From JASHVB01 sp035523995 (GTDB lineage Bacteria > Pseudomonadota > Alphaproteobacteria > Acetobacterales > Acetobacteraceae), in assembly GCA_035523995.1 (NCBI GenBank), contig DATKPQ010000013.1, forward strand, positions 57,213 to 121,212: a stretch of DNA of 64,000 nt, in the 5' to 3' direction. The position numbers were made by a program, and so were the translations under genes. Positions 1-9,382 of this stretch are shown here, one piece after another (position 1 is the stretch's first letter; each line of letters opens with the position of its first letter). A model generated the notes under the pieces. It worked only from the letters and a program-made list of their open reading frames with translations, was not told where the DNA came from and made no database searches.

Positions 1-2
1 TG

Positions 3-1373
3 CAAACGACCGGCACCAACGGCACGTTGGCGCCCGGCCAGACCTGGGTCTACACGGCGACGATCAACCAGGCGGGCGACTACAGCTCCAACGGCGGTTC
101 ACAGTCTTGCTCTGTCGGCGGGCGTGATCTGAGCAGTGGGTGCACGGCGTGGCTGAACTCCTCGTTCGACCCGACCTCGTGCGCCAACGGGGCGACCTAC
201 ACGTTCCAGGACATTACCTGCACGATCAAGGGGCCGAACTGCGGCACCATCAACCTGCAGGTGCCGAACGCGGTCGTCACGTTCTCCGGTTCCTGCACGA
301 CTCCGACGAGCACCTTCGACGCGTCGCAGAACTGCTGGGTCACCACGCTGCCGGCGGGCAGCGACCCGGGCAACGTGTTCCTGAGCGGGTTGCCGTATCA
401 GGTGCCGTCCGGCACCAACCTGTCGGGTGCAACCGTCACCTGGAACATCGGCGATAGCGCCAACAACTGTGGCGCCTCCAACGTGAGCTGGCAGACCGGG
501 TGCTCTGGTTACAGCAGCTTCAATCAGAACAATAACAATGGTCTGACCGACTACAATCAGATCGGCGTGCAGGTCTGCGACAACTCCTCTGCCTGCGGCA
601 GCAGCGGATCTAACGGCCCGAACGGCTACTGCGCGGGTACGCCGCAGAACCAGTACAGCAGCAGCAATTGCGGTAGCTACAACTACTGGGGCAACAACAG
701 CAACAGCGGAACCTGCGGCAATGGCAGCGGCAGCGGCTCGGTGTCGTGCGGCCAACTCACCACCGGCTCGGAGGCCGATACCGCGACGGTCAGCGCCAAC
801 GTGGGGTCCACGTCAACCCAGGTGACAGCCAGCGACTCGACCGAAGTGCAGGTGCTGGCGAGCAATAGCTCGATCACCGTGGGCGGCACGACGCCGACCG
901 GGAGCCTGACCAGTCTCTACGGCACGGCAGAGAAGCTGGAGTTCACGTATGACCCGGGCAACACGGTGTCGCTGGTGCAGAACCAGGCGGCGATGGCGTC
1001 GGTGACGGGGACGAACAGCAACTCCATGGCGTTCCTGGAGATCAGCAACAACAGCAACCCGAACGCTTCGAACGCGACGATCTACTTCGAAGGTGAGGTG
1101 CAGAGCGGCGAGCAAATCTTTGCCGACGCGACGCTGAACCAGTTGACGAACACGCCGGTGGGGGCGCCAAACAATCACTTCAGCACCACCGCGGGCGCCG
1201 ATATCTATGCCTATGTGTTCTCCAGCCAGGCCGCGTTCCAGGCTGGTGCGGCGCCGATCCAGGAGATGGTGTACAACACGAGCGGCAGCCAGAACATGCA
1301 CCTGGGCGACCAGATCGGCAGCCTGGCGCTGGTCGGCTATGTCGGCGCCAATGGCGGGCATTTGGTGCAGTAG
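3..1373 (+). CDS. Secreted Asn/Gly/Ser-rich protein, C-terminal part (5' partial)
   Basis: The frame is open from the left edge of the window, so the gene begins outside it and only about 456 residues are seen. The product is very rich in Asn, Gly, Ser and Thr, with scattered Cys, few charged residues and no catalytic motif that I recognise. This composition is typical of exported surface or fibre-like proteins that fold as beta structure. The middle (about 560-760) is a low-complexity Ser/Asn/Gly stretch with several Cys. The last 200 residues are more globular and may be a domain. The gene ends at TAG and a strong hairpin terminator follows about 130 nt later. No family can be named; secretion is inferred from composition because the N-terminus is missing. 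Confidence 0.7.
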   Translation, partial: QTTGTNGTLAPGQTWVYTATINQAGDYSSNGGSQSCSVGGRDLSSGCTAWLNSSFDPTSCANGATYTFQDITCTIKGPNCGTINLQVPNAVVTFSGSCTTPTSTFDASQNCWVTTLPAGSDPGNVFLSGLPYQVPSGTNLSGATVTWNIGDSANNCGASNVSWQTGCSGYSSFNQNNNNGLTDYNQIGVQVCDNSSACGSSGSNGPNGYCAGTPQNQYSSSNCGSYNYWGNNSNSGTCGNGSGSGSVSCGQLTTGSEADTATVSANVGSTSTQVTASDSTEVQVLASNSSITVGGTTPTGSLTSLYGTAEKLEFTYDPGNTVSLVQNQAAMASVTGTNSNSMAFLEISNNSNPNASNATIYFEGEVQSGEQIFADATLNQLTNTPVGAPNNHFSTTAGADIYAYVFSSQAAFQAGAAPIQEMVYNTSGSQNMHLGDQIGSLALVGYVGANGGHLVQ

Positions 1374-1505
1374 GCTCTGCTGCGCGATGGGAGAGGTTTG
1401 GGTGCTGGGGGTGGAGGCGATCGGGTTGGCATGCTGCTTTTGACGGTTGGGTGCTGACCCGATCACCCTCACCGTCACCCTCACCCTGGGCGCTTCGCGC
1501 CTTGA

Positions 1506-1535
1506 CCTCTCCCGCTTTGCGGGAGAGGTTTTTTT
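1506..1535 (+). terminator. Rho-independent terminator
   Basis: A perfect 10-bp stem (CCTCTCCCGC / GCGGGAGAGG, 1506-1515 and 1519-1528) with a TTT loop is followed by seven T on the plus strand. It lies between the plus-strand gene ending at 1373 and convergent argB. The same CTCTCCCGC palindrome type recurs elsewhere in the window (38031, 38417), so it is also a member of a dispersed palindrome family. Confidence 0.8.
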
Positions 1536-1536
1536 G

Positions 1537-2451
1537 TTAGCGGCGCACGATCGTGCCTGTGCCGCGCTCGGTGAACAATTCGAGCAAGCATGCATGCGGG
1601 GTGCGGCCGTCGAGGATCACGGCGCCACGTACCCCCAAGCGGACTGCGTCGATACAGTTTTCGACCTTTGGAATCATGCCGCCGGTGATCGTGCCATCGG
1701 CGATCGCTTCGCGCGCCTGTGCCACGGTCAGGTCGGAGATCAGCCGCTTCTCTTTGTCCAGCACCCCTGGGACGTCTGTCAGCATCAACAGCCGCGTCGC
1801 CGTTAGCGCGCCGGCGACCGCGGCGGCGACAGTGTCGGCGTTGATGTTGTAGGTCTGGCCGTCCTCGCCCACGCCGACCGGGGCGATCACCGGCACCAGG
1901 CCGCCGCCGGTGAGCGCATGGATCACGCGCACATCGATATTCTCCGGTTCGCCGACGAAGCCGAGATCCAGCGCGCGCTCGATATTGCTGTCGGGATCGC
2001 GCACCGTGCGCGTGAGTTTCTTTGCGCGAATCAGGTTGCCGTCCTTGCCGCAAATCCCCACGGCCAGGGCGCCGGCACGGGTGATCAGGCTGGCCACGTA
2101 TTTGTTGACGGTGCCGGCCAGCACCATCTCCACCACCTCCACCATTGCCGCATCGGTGACGCGCAGGCCGTCGACGAAGGTGGACTGGATGGCGAGGCGC
2201 TTCAGCATGGCGTTGATTTGCGGGCCGCCGCCGTGCACGACCACCGGGTTGATGCCGACCTGCTTCAGCAGGGCGATGTCATTGGCGAATTGCTCGGCGA
2301 GCGATTCCTCGCCCATCGCGTGGCCGCCGTACTTGATCACAATCGTGGCGCCGGCATAGCGGCGCAGGAACGGCAGCGCCTGGGCCAGAACACGCGCGCG
2401 CTCGGTGGCGGCGGCGAGACCGGGTGACGCGGCGGAGGGGGTATCGTTCAT
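1537..2451 (-). CDS. argB: Acetylglutamate kinase
   Basis: Phosphorylates N-acetyl-L-glutamate with ATP, the second step of arginine synthesis, in the cytoplasm. The 304-residue product has the amino acid kinase fold: the N-terminal phosphate loop VIKYGGHAM (about 38-46), the VVHGGGPQIN loop (71-80) that binds acetylglutamate, the VDGLRVTD segment, and the C-terminal GGMIPKV nucleotide region. Length is normal for the family. The ATG at 2451 is chosen because upstream in-frame sequence is low-complexity and family members begin about 30 residues before the phosphate loop. The gene stands alone between two oppositely oriented genes and no other arg gene is adjacent. Confidence 0.95.
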   Translation of the reverse strand: MNDTPSAASPGLAAATERARVLAQALPFLRRYAGATIVIKYGGHAMGEESLAEQFANDIALLKQVGINPVVVHGGGPQINAMLKRLAIQSTFVDGLRVTDAAMVEVVEMVLAGTVNKYVASLITRAGALAVGICGKDGNLIRAKKLTRTVRDPDSNIERALDLGFVGEPENIDVRVIHALTGGGLVPVIAPVGVGEDGQTYNINADTVAAAVAGALTATRLLMLTDVPGVLDKEKRLISDLTVAQAREAIADGTITGGMIPKVENCIDAVRLGVRGAVILDGRTPHACLLELFTERGTGTIVRR

Positions 2452-2632
2452 GCGGCGCGTGTAAGGCGCAGTGGGGGAGGGGGTCAAGCGGCCGTTTGGG
2501 CTCGCGAACAGGACAGGGGCGGTGGCGGTTTTTGCCCCAGGGGCCGGGCCAGGGCCGGGCCTGGTACTCCGTGACACGGCTTATTGCCCACGCCACACTC
2601 GCTGACGTGCGCAACAAGCGAGAGCAACGCCG

Positions 2633-3661
2633 ATGGCCGAGCCCATGCATCGCTTTGTCGAGACAAATGGCATCCGCATGCACATCGCCGAGCTTGGCAG
2701 TGGGCCGCTGGTTCTGCTGTGCCACGGGTTTCCGGAGTCCTGGTACTCCTGGCGGCATCAACTGCGGGGCCTCGCCGAGGGGGGCTACCACGCGGTTGCC
2801 CCCGACATGCGTGGCTACGGCCAGACCGACCGTCCCGATGCGATCGACCAGTACACGCTGCTGCATCTGGTTGGCGACATGGTAGGCTTGGTGGACGCGC
2901 TTGGAGAGCAAGCCGCAGTGATCGTGGGGCACGACTGGGGGGCGCCGGTCGCTTGGACCGCGGCCTTGCTGCGGCCGGACCGGTTCCGTGGCGTTGTCGG
3001 ATTGTCGGTGCCGTTTCTCCCTCGCGGACCGGCCCGGCCGACATCGCTGATGCCGCAGACCGACGATGCGGTGTTCTATCAGCTCTATTTTCAGACTCCC
3101 GGCGTGGCGGAGGCCGACTATGCCCACGATGTGCGCGCCTTCATCCGTACCAACTTGTTCGTCAATTCGGGCGATGGTCCGATGCGGAGCCGTGTTCCCG
3201 GTAGCGGGCCGGTGGGCATGGTGCCGCGAGTCGGCGGTTTGCGCGCGCGATGGAGCAATTTCGCGGTGCCAGAGACGTTGCCAGCGTGGTGCAGCGAAGC
3301 CGATGTGGATTTCTATGCTGGCGAATTTTCCCGCAGCGGCTTCGGCGGAGGTCTCAACTATTATCGCAACATTGATCGGAACTGGGAATTGCTGGCGCCG
3401 TTAGCCGGCGCGCAGGTGCCGGTGCCGGCGCTTTATATCGTGGGGCAGTATGACCTTGTGCTGGCGTTCGACAATATGAGGAAGGTTGTTGCCAACCTGA
3501 CGGCATTCGTTCCCTGTCTGCGAGCGACGATCGTGTTGCCTGGCTGCGGCCATTGGACGCAGCAGGAGAGGCCCGCCGAGGTCAATGCGGCGTTGCTGGG
3601 GTTTCTGCGCGCGGTTGGGCAGCGTGATCCTGACGCCGAATCCCGCAGGTCGTGTGAATAG
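2633..3661 (+). CDS. Alpha/beta hydrolase, soluble epoxide hydrolase type
   Basis: A 342-residue hydrolase of the epoxide hydrolase/haloalkane dehalogenase branch. The oxyanion-hole motif HGFPESWYSWRHQL starts at residue 31, and GHDWGAP carries the nucleophilic Asp (about 105). A C-terminal GCGHWTQQE supplies the catalytic His. The HGFPESW form is the signature of epoxide hydrolases, which open epoxides to diols through an Asp ester. The natural substrate cannot be read from sequence. It sits alone on the plus strand between argB and the polysaccharide genes, and no functional link to either is evident. Confidence 0.85.
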   Translation: MAEPMHRFVETNGIRMHIAELGSGPLVLLCHGFPESWYSWRHQLRGLAEGGYHAVAPDMRGYGQTDRPDAIDQYTLLHLVGDMVGLVDALGEQAAVIVGHDWGAPVAWTAALLRPDRFRGVVGLSVPFLPRGPARPTSLMPQTDDAVFYQLYFQTPGVAEADYAHDVRAFIRTNLFVNSGDGPMRSRVPGSGPVGMVPRVGGLRARWSNFAVPETLPAWCSEADVDFYAGEFSRSGFGGGLNYYRNIDRNWELLAPLAGAQVPVPALYIVGQYDLVLAFDNMRKVVANLTAFVPCLRATIVLPGCGHWTQQERPAEVNAALLGFLRAVGQRDPDAESRRSCE

Positions 3662-3718
3662 TGATATCAACATTACCAAGCGCCTGCACGAGCGGATCAC
3701 AGGACTTAAATGGGGATT

Positions 3719-4882
3719 CTAATCAGTCGCTGATAAGCTGAATCTTGCGGCCACCGTGCGCGCACAGCGTGCGAGAAACGGTACGCCGTGGCGCATGCCC
3801 ACTCGCAGGCTGCGTGTATAAAACCCCTGTGGCGGCACCAGCCGAATCGCATCCCGCACACGTCCCGCGAAACCGATGCGTAACGCGCGGGCCAGCAACA
3901 GCCGCGTCAGAATGGTCTCATTGTCCACGGACAGCAGGTCGCGTCCGTTGCGCAATGCCTGTGCGATGAAGCGGCAATCCTCGGCATCCGGCTCGAACGG
4001 TCGATACATCGCCATCTCCACCAGCTTCGCGGAAATGGCGAGATCGAACCAGGGCTTTTCGTCTGCTGTGAGCATTGGTGACGCAAGGTCGCGCAGCGCG
4101 GCCAGCGAGGTCTGGCTATCTTGCCGTGCCATGAAGGCGCGTGTGAATACCGGCAGGTCGGCGCGGCCGCTGCGGCGGCGTTTCGCCGACATCGCGACCA
4201 GTTGCGAACACACCGCCATCACGCGGCCATGCCGGATCGAGCGGCTGGAAATACTGCCCGCATGCAGCCGGTAATCGCCGAGTACTTCCGGCAGGTTATG
4301 CAGGCGGCCGATTTCCTGGAGGCGCCAGCAGAGATCGCTGTCCTCGGCGACGTGCATGGGACGGAAGGCGCCGATGCGCAGCAGCGCCTGCCGCCGTGCC
4401 AGCAGGAATGGGCCTGGCACGTAAGGTTCCTGCGCCGGCAGGAAATCGACATTCGCGAGACCCGGGGGACGATAGTCGCTTCGCGTACCGACTGGCTGGC
4501 CGTCTGCGTCGATGTGCCGCACGTCGCAGCCGACGCCCACGCAATCCGGATGGGTGCGAAGATAGTAAATCTGACGCTCGAGTCGTTCCGGCCAGGCCAC
4601 GTCATCGGCATCCTGGCGTGCGACGAACTCGGCGTCTGTCATGCGCAGGGCAAGGTTCAGTGCGGCGACCACGCCTTGTTCCGGGCCATGTACGACGTGG
4701 ATGCGCGGGTCCGTTGAGGCCATTTCGGCGAGGATGGTGCCGGTCGCGTCCGAGGAACCGTCGTCCACCGCAATGAGGCGCCACGCGGTAAAAGTCTGGT
4801 GTTGCAGGCTCTCGATCGTGGTGCGCACGGTGGCGGCGGCGTTGCGCGCGGGAACGATGATGTCGACAGCCGGGCGCGCCAT
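3719..4882 (-). CDS. Family 2 glycosyltransferase
   Basis: A 387-residue GT-A fold glycosyltransferase. The N-terminus has the typical VDIIVPARNAAATVRTTIES start, then VDDGSSDATGTIL, and the metal-binding ARQDADDV (DxD-like) near residues 90-97, followed by an acceptor region with EDSDLCWRL. The start is at 4882, where the ATG overlaps the TAA stop of the flippase gene by one base (TAATG), so the two are probably translationally coupled. The longer open frame upstream only shadows the flippase gene. The role is inferred from the neighbour: adding a sugar to a lipid-linked exopolysaccharide or O-antigen unit. The sugar donor is unknown. Confidence 0.85.
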   Translation of the reverse strand: MARPAVDIIVPARNAAATVRTTIESLQHQTFTAWRLIAVDDGSSDATGTILAEMASTDPRIHVVHGPEQGVVAALNLALRMTDAEFVARQDADDVAWPERLERQIYYLRTHPDCVGVGCDVRHIDADGQPVGTRSDYRPPGLANVDFLPAQEPYVPGPFLLARRQALLRIGAFRPMHVAEDSDLCWRLQEIGRLHNLPEVLGDYRLHAGSISSRSIRHGRVMAVCSQLVAMSAKRRRSGRADLPVFTRAFMARQDSQTSLAALRDLASPMLTADEKPWFDLAISAKLVEMAMYRPFEPDAEDCRFIAQALRNGRDLLSVDNETILTRLLLARALRIGFAGRVRDAIRLVPPQGFYTRSLRVGMRHGVPFLARCARTVAARFSLSATD

Positions 4883-6480
4883 TATGGCCGTGCCTCGGTT
4901 GCTGCGCGTACTGCGCTGTGTGGCCGCCGCAGGAGCGGCAGCCGTTGTAACGCCTGGCGCGCCAGTTCGGCGAGCAAGGCGCGGCCGCGTGGGAAGACAG
5001 AGAGCGAGGCCATGAAAGTGGCATAGGCTAACATCAGGCTCACCGATAGCCGCGCCAGCGTGCCGGGCAGCCATGCGGTGATTTCCGATTGCACGGCGCA
5101 GGTCGATGCTATGCAAAACAGGAAAGGAGTCACTGACGCCCAGAAATCGCGCCCGCGTAGCGGCCCGGTGCGCGTTCCGATACGCCAGAGATAGCAGATC
5201 TCGCCGAAAGAGGCCGCGGCATAGCCGGCGGCGACGCCTGCCGGCCCCCAGCGCAGGCCGATGGCGAAAGCGCAAATGAACAGAATTGATGTCGGAACGC
5301 TCCAGTTGCGTAATTCGGCGGTACGTCCCTGGCTGACGAACAACCATCCCATGCTGTACGACAGCGGCGCGATGAAGGCGTCGAGTCCGAGCCATTGGAA
5401 GATCGGTGCGACGCCAGACCAGTGTGGGCCGAGCGCCACGTTTACCAGCGCGCGATTGCTCATCAACATGAAGATCAGGCCGGGGTAGAGAAGCAGCAGC
5501 AGCGATTCCAGCATCCGGCAGTAGGCTTTGCGATAGAAAGCGGGCTGGCCTTGGCTGCGCGACAGCAACGGCACGGCAACCTTGGTGAACGGGATGCAGA
5601 GTTGGGTAAAGGGCAGCAGCGTGATTTTGAATGCGCGATTGTACAGGCCCAACGCATACTCGCCGGAGAAGCGTCCGAGCAGGATGCTATCGGTGTTATG
5701 GGAGAAGAAATTCATGATTCTGAAGGCAGTGATGTTACCGCCGAAACGCAGTAGCGATTTCATCTCGGCAACGCGACCGGGGCGGCCGGGGACCCAGCCG
5801 GTGACGGTCCATGCGATGATAATGGCGACGACGGATGTCACCGCTTGCGCGGTCAGAATGGACCAGTAACCCGCGCCCAGGCGGGCCGCGGCGATGCCGG
5901 CGGGAAGTCCCACGGCGAAGCTGCCGAGATCCAGCATCGCCAGCGCTCGAAACCGCATGTGCCGCGTCAGCAACGCCTGGTGCTGGCTGTAGAGGCCGCC
6001 CAGGAGCAGTAACGATCCGGCAACGACCATCACGCCCTGAACGCGCGGTTCGTGATAGAACGAGGCGACGAATGGGGACGCGGCGATACAGATCGCGGCC
6101 AGTATCAATCCGGTCAAGAAATTCACCCAGAACAGGAAACTGAGTTGCGCGTGGGTTATGTGCTCGCGCTGGATGGTTGCCTCGGTGAGGCCGAGGTCGG
6201 CGAACATCTGTACAAACGCGATCGCAGGCGCCGCCATGGCGATCAGCCCGAAATCGGCCGGCAGCAGCAGCCGCACCATGATGATCTGGTAGACGAAACG
6301 AAGGCCGAATTTCCCCCCCTCCGCGCCGACGTTGACGATGACGCCGCGGACGGAGTCGGATTTCAAGCGGGTGTTCGCTGCAAGGTCAGGCTCGACCGGT
6401 GCTGCGGGGGCCGCCTGGGTGGAAGCTGCCGCTTGGGGTGGGGCGGCGATCGTTTCAATTTCCGGCATCGTCATCGGCAT
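4882..6480 (-). CDS. Polysaccharide flippase, MOP superfamily (Wzx-like)
   Basis: A 532-residue integral membrane protein with about 12-14 hydrophobic segments. It matches the polysaccharide transporter branch of the MOP superfamily, as shown by the early motif LLLPADFGLIAMA, the following DLGLTEATIQ and the mid-protein FGGNITAFR. Such proteins flip lipid-linked oligosaccharides across the inner membrane. The soluble N-terminus (about 45 residues, Ala/Pro/Gln-rich) precedes the first helix. In-frame ATGs at 6480, 6474 and 6468 make the exact start uncertain. It is followed by a glycosyltransferase gene with a one-base overlap. No polymerase or other wzx/wzy partners are seen nearby, so this is a small stand-alone sugar-export pair. 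Confidence 0.85.
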   Translation of the reverse strand: MPMTMPEIETIAAPPQAAASTQAAPAAPVEPDLAANTRLKSDSVRGVIVNVGAEGGKFGLRFVYQIIMVRLLLPADFGLIAMAAPAIAFVQMFADLGLTEATIQREHITHAQLSFLFWVNFLTGLILAAICIAASPFVASFYHEPRVQGVMVVAGSLLLLGGLYSQHQALLTRHMRFRALAMLDLGSFAVGLPAGIAAARLGAGYWSILTAQAVTSVVAIIIAWTVTGWVPGRPGRVAEMKSLLRFGGNITAFRIMNFFSHNTDSILLGRFSGEYALGLYNRAFKITLLPFTQLCIPFTKVAVPLLSRSQGQPAFYRKAYCRMLESLLLLLYPGLIFMLMSNRALVNVALGPHWSGVAPIFQWLGLDAFIAPLSYSMGWLFVSQGRTAELRNWSVPTSILFICAFAIGLRWGPAGVAAGYAAASFGEICYLWRIGTRTGPLRGRDFWASVTPFLFCIASTCAVQSEITAWLPGTLARLSVSLMLAYATFMASLSVFPRGRALLAELARQALQRLPLLRRPHSAVRAATEARP

Positions 6481-6857
6481 GGATCACAGTCGCGTTATCT
6501 GCCGCGGCAGGCGTGACGCCGGCGCGGCTGAACGATGTCTGGCGGCAGAAGAGCGCCCAACGCGGCATGACGCCGGATGCCCCGAGCGTGCGGCATTCCG
6601 AACCCAACCTCTACCTCCACGGATTTTTGTCACCTGGCAACCGCGGCATGAACGCCGCCGGATCAGTTCGGTTCACCGGATGCTGAACGGGATCGCCAGG
6701 GTGGCGGTCTGGCGCAGCGCCGTCGTCTCGGTCCGGCACAGCGCCGCCCGGTTTCCGGAACCTGCGGTGGAGTTGGCTGACCTCCGCGTCATCGCAGGAG
6801 GCCTGCCGTTCATGTCTCGTGGAACGCGGCGAGGTGACCGAGGATGATCCCCAGCGG
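6481..6857. other. Intergenic region without a recognised feature
   Basis: 377 nt upstream of the flippase gene. It holds only short unconvincing frames. No terminator, tRNA or clear promoter could be identified. GC-rich throughout, with a loosely repeated CGCGGCATGA(A)CGCCG at about 6561 and 6642. Confidence 0.5.
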
Positions 6858-7286
6858 CTATTCTGCGACCGTCTGCCCGGATCCGCCAAACTCCGCTGGG
6901 AAATCTTTCAGCTTTGGCAGCCCGTCGCGTATCGGCAACACCGTTTCGGCATAGTTCACGTGCACCTGCGGAACGAAGGCCAGATCGGGGATGGTCGCCG
7001 CGAAGACGTCGATCATGTTCAGCGGCGGATGCCGGGTCATCAAGTGTCCGCCGCACAGCCGGCAATATTGCCGATGGCTCATGTCGGTCTTGTGGTAGGT
7101 TGCGACATGCTCTGCGCCCTTGGTCACTTGCACCGCCTCGGGCGGCCATAACGTAAACGCATTGACCGGGCCGCCGGACCAGGAGCGGCAGGAACGGCAA
7201 TGGCAATAGCCCATGGCATTGGGTTGGCCATTCACGCGGATCTCGACGGCACCGCAAAAGCATGCGCCAGAAACGGAATCGCTCAT
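6858..7286 (-). CDS. GFA/CENP-V domain zinc protein
   Basis: A 142-residue protein of the GFA family (glutathione-dependent formaldehyde-activating enzyme fold). Zinc-binding Cys are visible: GACFCGAVEI near the start, CHCRSCRSW about 30 residues later, and CRLCGGHL near residue 77. Members of this family bind zinc and often thiol adducts; most have no proven reaction. The start at 7286 gives the usual MSDSVSGACFCGAV beginning. It is divergent from gfa (7592), and two GFA-family genes head to head beside a formaldehyde dehydrogenase suggest a role with formaldehyde or another thiol-reactive aldehyde. That role is inference. Confidence 0.85.
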   Translation of the reverse strand: MSDSVSGACFCGAVEIRVNGQPNAMGYCHCRSCRSWSGGPVNAFTLWPPEAVQVTKGAEHVATYHKTDMSHRQYCRLCGGHLMTRHPPLNMIDVFAATIPDLAFVPQVHVNYAETVLPIRDGLPKLKDFPAEFGGSGQTVAE

Positions 7287-7591
7287 TGCGTGTCTCCCTG
7301 CCAGTGCATATGGGATCGGACCATGCGCGTTGCGATCGTGCAAGGCAACCGAAACTGCGAGTCCGGGCCGTGGCGAGGCGAAAAAATCTCACAGGCCGGT
7401 GCACTGCAAAGAGGAGTACCGAATTTGGTGAGAATCCTGTCCTTTCCTGTAATCTTCGATTTACCCGGCTTCATGGCTTACGCTAGGATTATACTACCGC
7501 GTGAGCAGCGGTGTGCAGCGCGGCAGAGTGGCTGGTCCGGGGCGGTCCAACAGACCTGCCATGCCGCAATTCGAATCAAGGGAGCGCAAAA
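7287..7591. other. Divergent promoter region between two GFA-family genes
   Basis: 305 nt, markedly more AT-rich around 7420-7500 than its surroundings. A TATACT at 7490-7495 is a possible -10 for gfa, but no good -35 lies 16-18 nt upstream. No GG-N10-GC sigma-54 site was found here, unlike in front of the frmA group and xoxF. Confidence 0.4.
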
Positions 7592-8170
7592 ATGTCCGAT
7601 ACCATTCGCTTGCATCCCGCCATCGACCAGGGTGTCCGGCCGGGCAACCCGAGCTTCAATGGCGGCACGCTGGTTTGCAAGTGCGCCGACCGGCCGGTGA
7701 AGGTCGCCATTTCGGGCAACGTGGCGTACGACCACGCCTGCGGCTGTACGAAGTGCTGGAAGCCGTCGGGAGCGATGTTGTCGGTTGTCGCCGTGGTGCC
7801 ACGCGCCAACCTGACGGTGAAGGAAAATGGCGACAAGCTTGCCATTGTCGATCCTTCCGCCGCCATCCAGCGGTATGCCTGCAAGGGCTGTGGCGTTCAC
7901 ATGTACGGACGGATCGAGAATACCAAGCATCCGTTCTACGGCTTCGACTTCATCCACCCCGAATTGTTCCAGGAGTCCGGTTGGGCGCCGCCGGAGTTTG
8001 CTGCTTTCGTGTCGTCGGTGATCGAGTCCGGCGTGAGTCCCGACCGCATGGGCGGCGTCCGCGGCCGGCTCAAGGAGCTTCACCTTGAGCCGTATGACTG
8101 CCTGTCACCGCCGCTGATGGATGCGATTGCCACCCACGTCGCCAAGGCGTCGGGCGCGCTGCCAGCCTGA
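7592..8170 (+). CDS. gfa: S-(hydroxymethyl)glutathione synthase
   Basis: A 192-residue GFA-family enzyme that binds glutathione and is reported to help condense it with formaldehyde to S-hydroxymethylglutathione; how much it speeds the spontaneous reaction is debated. Zinc Cys pairs are visible: TLVCKCADRPV, HACGCTKCWKPSGAM, and ACKGCGVHMYGRIE, which is diagnostic of the true Gfa subgroup. The N-terminal IRLHPAIDQGV and the C-terminal PYDCLSPPLMDAIATH are also typical, and the length matches the family. The ATG at 7592 follows GGGAGCG. It is convergent with frmA (20 nt gap), the next enzyme of the pathway. Confidence 0.92.
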   Translation: MSDTIRLHPAIDQGVRPGNPSFNGGTLVCKCADRPVKVAISGNVAYDHACGCTKCWKPSGAMLSVVAVVPRANLTVKENGDKLAIVDPSAAIQRYACKGCGVHMYGRIENTKHPFYGFDFIHPELFQESGWAPPEFAAFVSSVIESGVSPDRMGGVRGRLKELHLEPYDCLSPPLMDAIATHVAKASGALPA

Positions 8171-8190
8171 GGGCAATCGCGGCGAGGGTG

Positions 8191-9300
8191 TCAGTACGTT
8201 ACCACGCTACGGATACTCTCGCCGCGCCGCATCAACTCGAAGCCCTCGTTGATCTTGTCGAACGGCAGCACGTGGGTGATCAGGTCGTCGATGTTGATGC
8301 GCTTCTCCATGTACCAATCGACGATCCGCGGCACATCGGTACGGCCGCGCGCGCCGCCGAATGCGGTGCCCTTCCACACCCGCCCGGTCACCAATTGGAA
8401 CGGCCTTGTGCTGATCTCCTGCCCGGCGCCAGCAACGCCGATGATGATCGATTGTCCCCAGCCGCGATGCGCGCATTCCAGTGCCTGGCGCATCACTTTG
8501 ACATTGCCGATGCATTCGAAACTGTAGTCGGCGCCGCCCTTGGTCAGGTCCACCAGATACGGCACCAGGTCCCCCTGCACCTCGCTCGGATTGACGAAAT
8601 GCGTCATGCCGAATTTCTCGGCCATTTCCTTGCGCCGCGGATTCAAGTCAACGCCGACGATCATCTCGGCGCCGACCATGCGCAGGCCCTGGATCACGTT
8701 CAGCCCGATGCCGCCGAGGCCAAACACCACCGCGCGTGCGCCGGCTTCCACCTTGGCGGTGTACATCACCGCGCCGATGCCGGTGGTGACACCGCAACCG
8801 ATATAGCAGACCTTCTCGAACGGCGCGTCCTCGCGGATCTTCGCCACCGCGATCTCCGGCAGCACCGTGAAGTTCGCAAATGTCGATGTGCCCATGTAGT
8901 GCATCACCGGCTTGCCGCCGGAGGAGAAGCGGCTGGTGCCGTCCGGCATCAGGCCGCGGCCCTGCGTGGCACGGATCGCGACGCAAAGATTGCTCTTGCG
9001 GCTGAGGCAGTATTCGCACTGCCGGCATTCCGGCGTGTAGAGCGGGATGACGTGGTCGCCTTTTTTCACGCTGGTCACGCCGGGGCCGATCTCGGCGACG
9101 ATGCCCGCGCCTTCATGGCCCAGGATCGACGGGAAAATCCCTTCCGGATCGCCACCGGACAGGGTGAACTCATCGGTGTGGCAAATGCCGGTGGCCTTGA
9201 TTTCCACCAGCACTTCGCCGGCGCGTGGGCCTTCCAGATCGACGGTCTCCAGACTCAGCGGCTTTCCGGCCTCGCGGGCCACCGCGGCGCGAACCTTCAT
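8191..9300 (-). CDS. frmA: S-(hydroxymethyl)glutathione dehydrogenase (class III alcohol dehydrogenase)
   Basis: A 369-residue zinc-dependent, NAD-dependent dehydrogenase that oxidises S-hydroxymethylglutathione to S-formylglutathione in the cytoplasm. The catalytic zinc ligands are seen in TGICHTDEFTLSG and GHEGAGIV. The structural zinc Cys cluster is CRQCEYCLSRKSNLC. The Rossmann motif is GLGGIGLNVIQG. The start at 9300 gives the canonical MKVRAAVAREAGKPL. It is the last gene of a minus-strand group: cytochrome c (10048-9692), small protein (9595-9383), frmA. It could be read from the sigma-54 promoter at 10172-10186. Also called adhC or flhA in other bacteria. Confidence 0.95.
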   Translation of the reverse strand: MKVRAAVAREAGKPLSLETVDLEGPRAGEVLVEIKATGICHTDEFTLSGGDPEGIFPSILGHEGAGIVAEIGPGVTSVKKGDHVIPLYTPECRQCEYCLSRKSNLCVAIRATQGRGLMPDGTSRFSSGGKPVMHYMGTSTFANFTVLPEIAVAKIREDAPFEKVCYIGCGVTTGIGAVMYTAKVEAGARAVVFGLGGIGLNVIQGLRMVGAEMIVGVDLNPRRKEMAEKFGMTHFVNPSEVQGDLVPYLVDLTKGGADYSFECIGNVKVMRQALECAHRGWGQSIIIGVAGAGQEISTRPFQLVTGRVWKGTAFGGARGRTDVPRIVDWYMEKRINIDDLITHVLPFDKINEGFELMRRGESIRSVVTY

Positions 9301-9382
9301 GACGACTCCTCCCTGCGGCAAAGTGCGGCGACGGCGGGACGACGCGCGACCCACCGTGGCGCACTGATCGTTTCAACCACGG

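Noticed and set aside
99..755. A 218-codon minus-strand frame under the secreted protein gene
   Set aside because: It is antisense to a frame with consistent composition, is Arg/Ala/Val-rich as expected for a GC-rich shadow frame, and has no motif or ribosome site.
7204..7219. Possible sigma-54 site TGGCATTGGGTTGGCC pointing towards gfa
   Set aside because: It lies inside the coding region of the divergent GFA-family gene, nearly 400 nt from gfa, and the -12 part is TGGC instead of TTGC.
7561..7600. TTCGAATCAAG as part of a tRNA T arm
   Set aside because: No matching T stem, acceptor or anticodon arm surrounds it.
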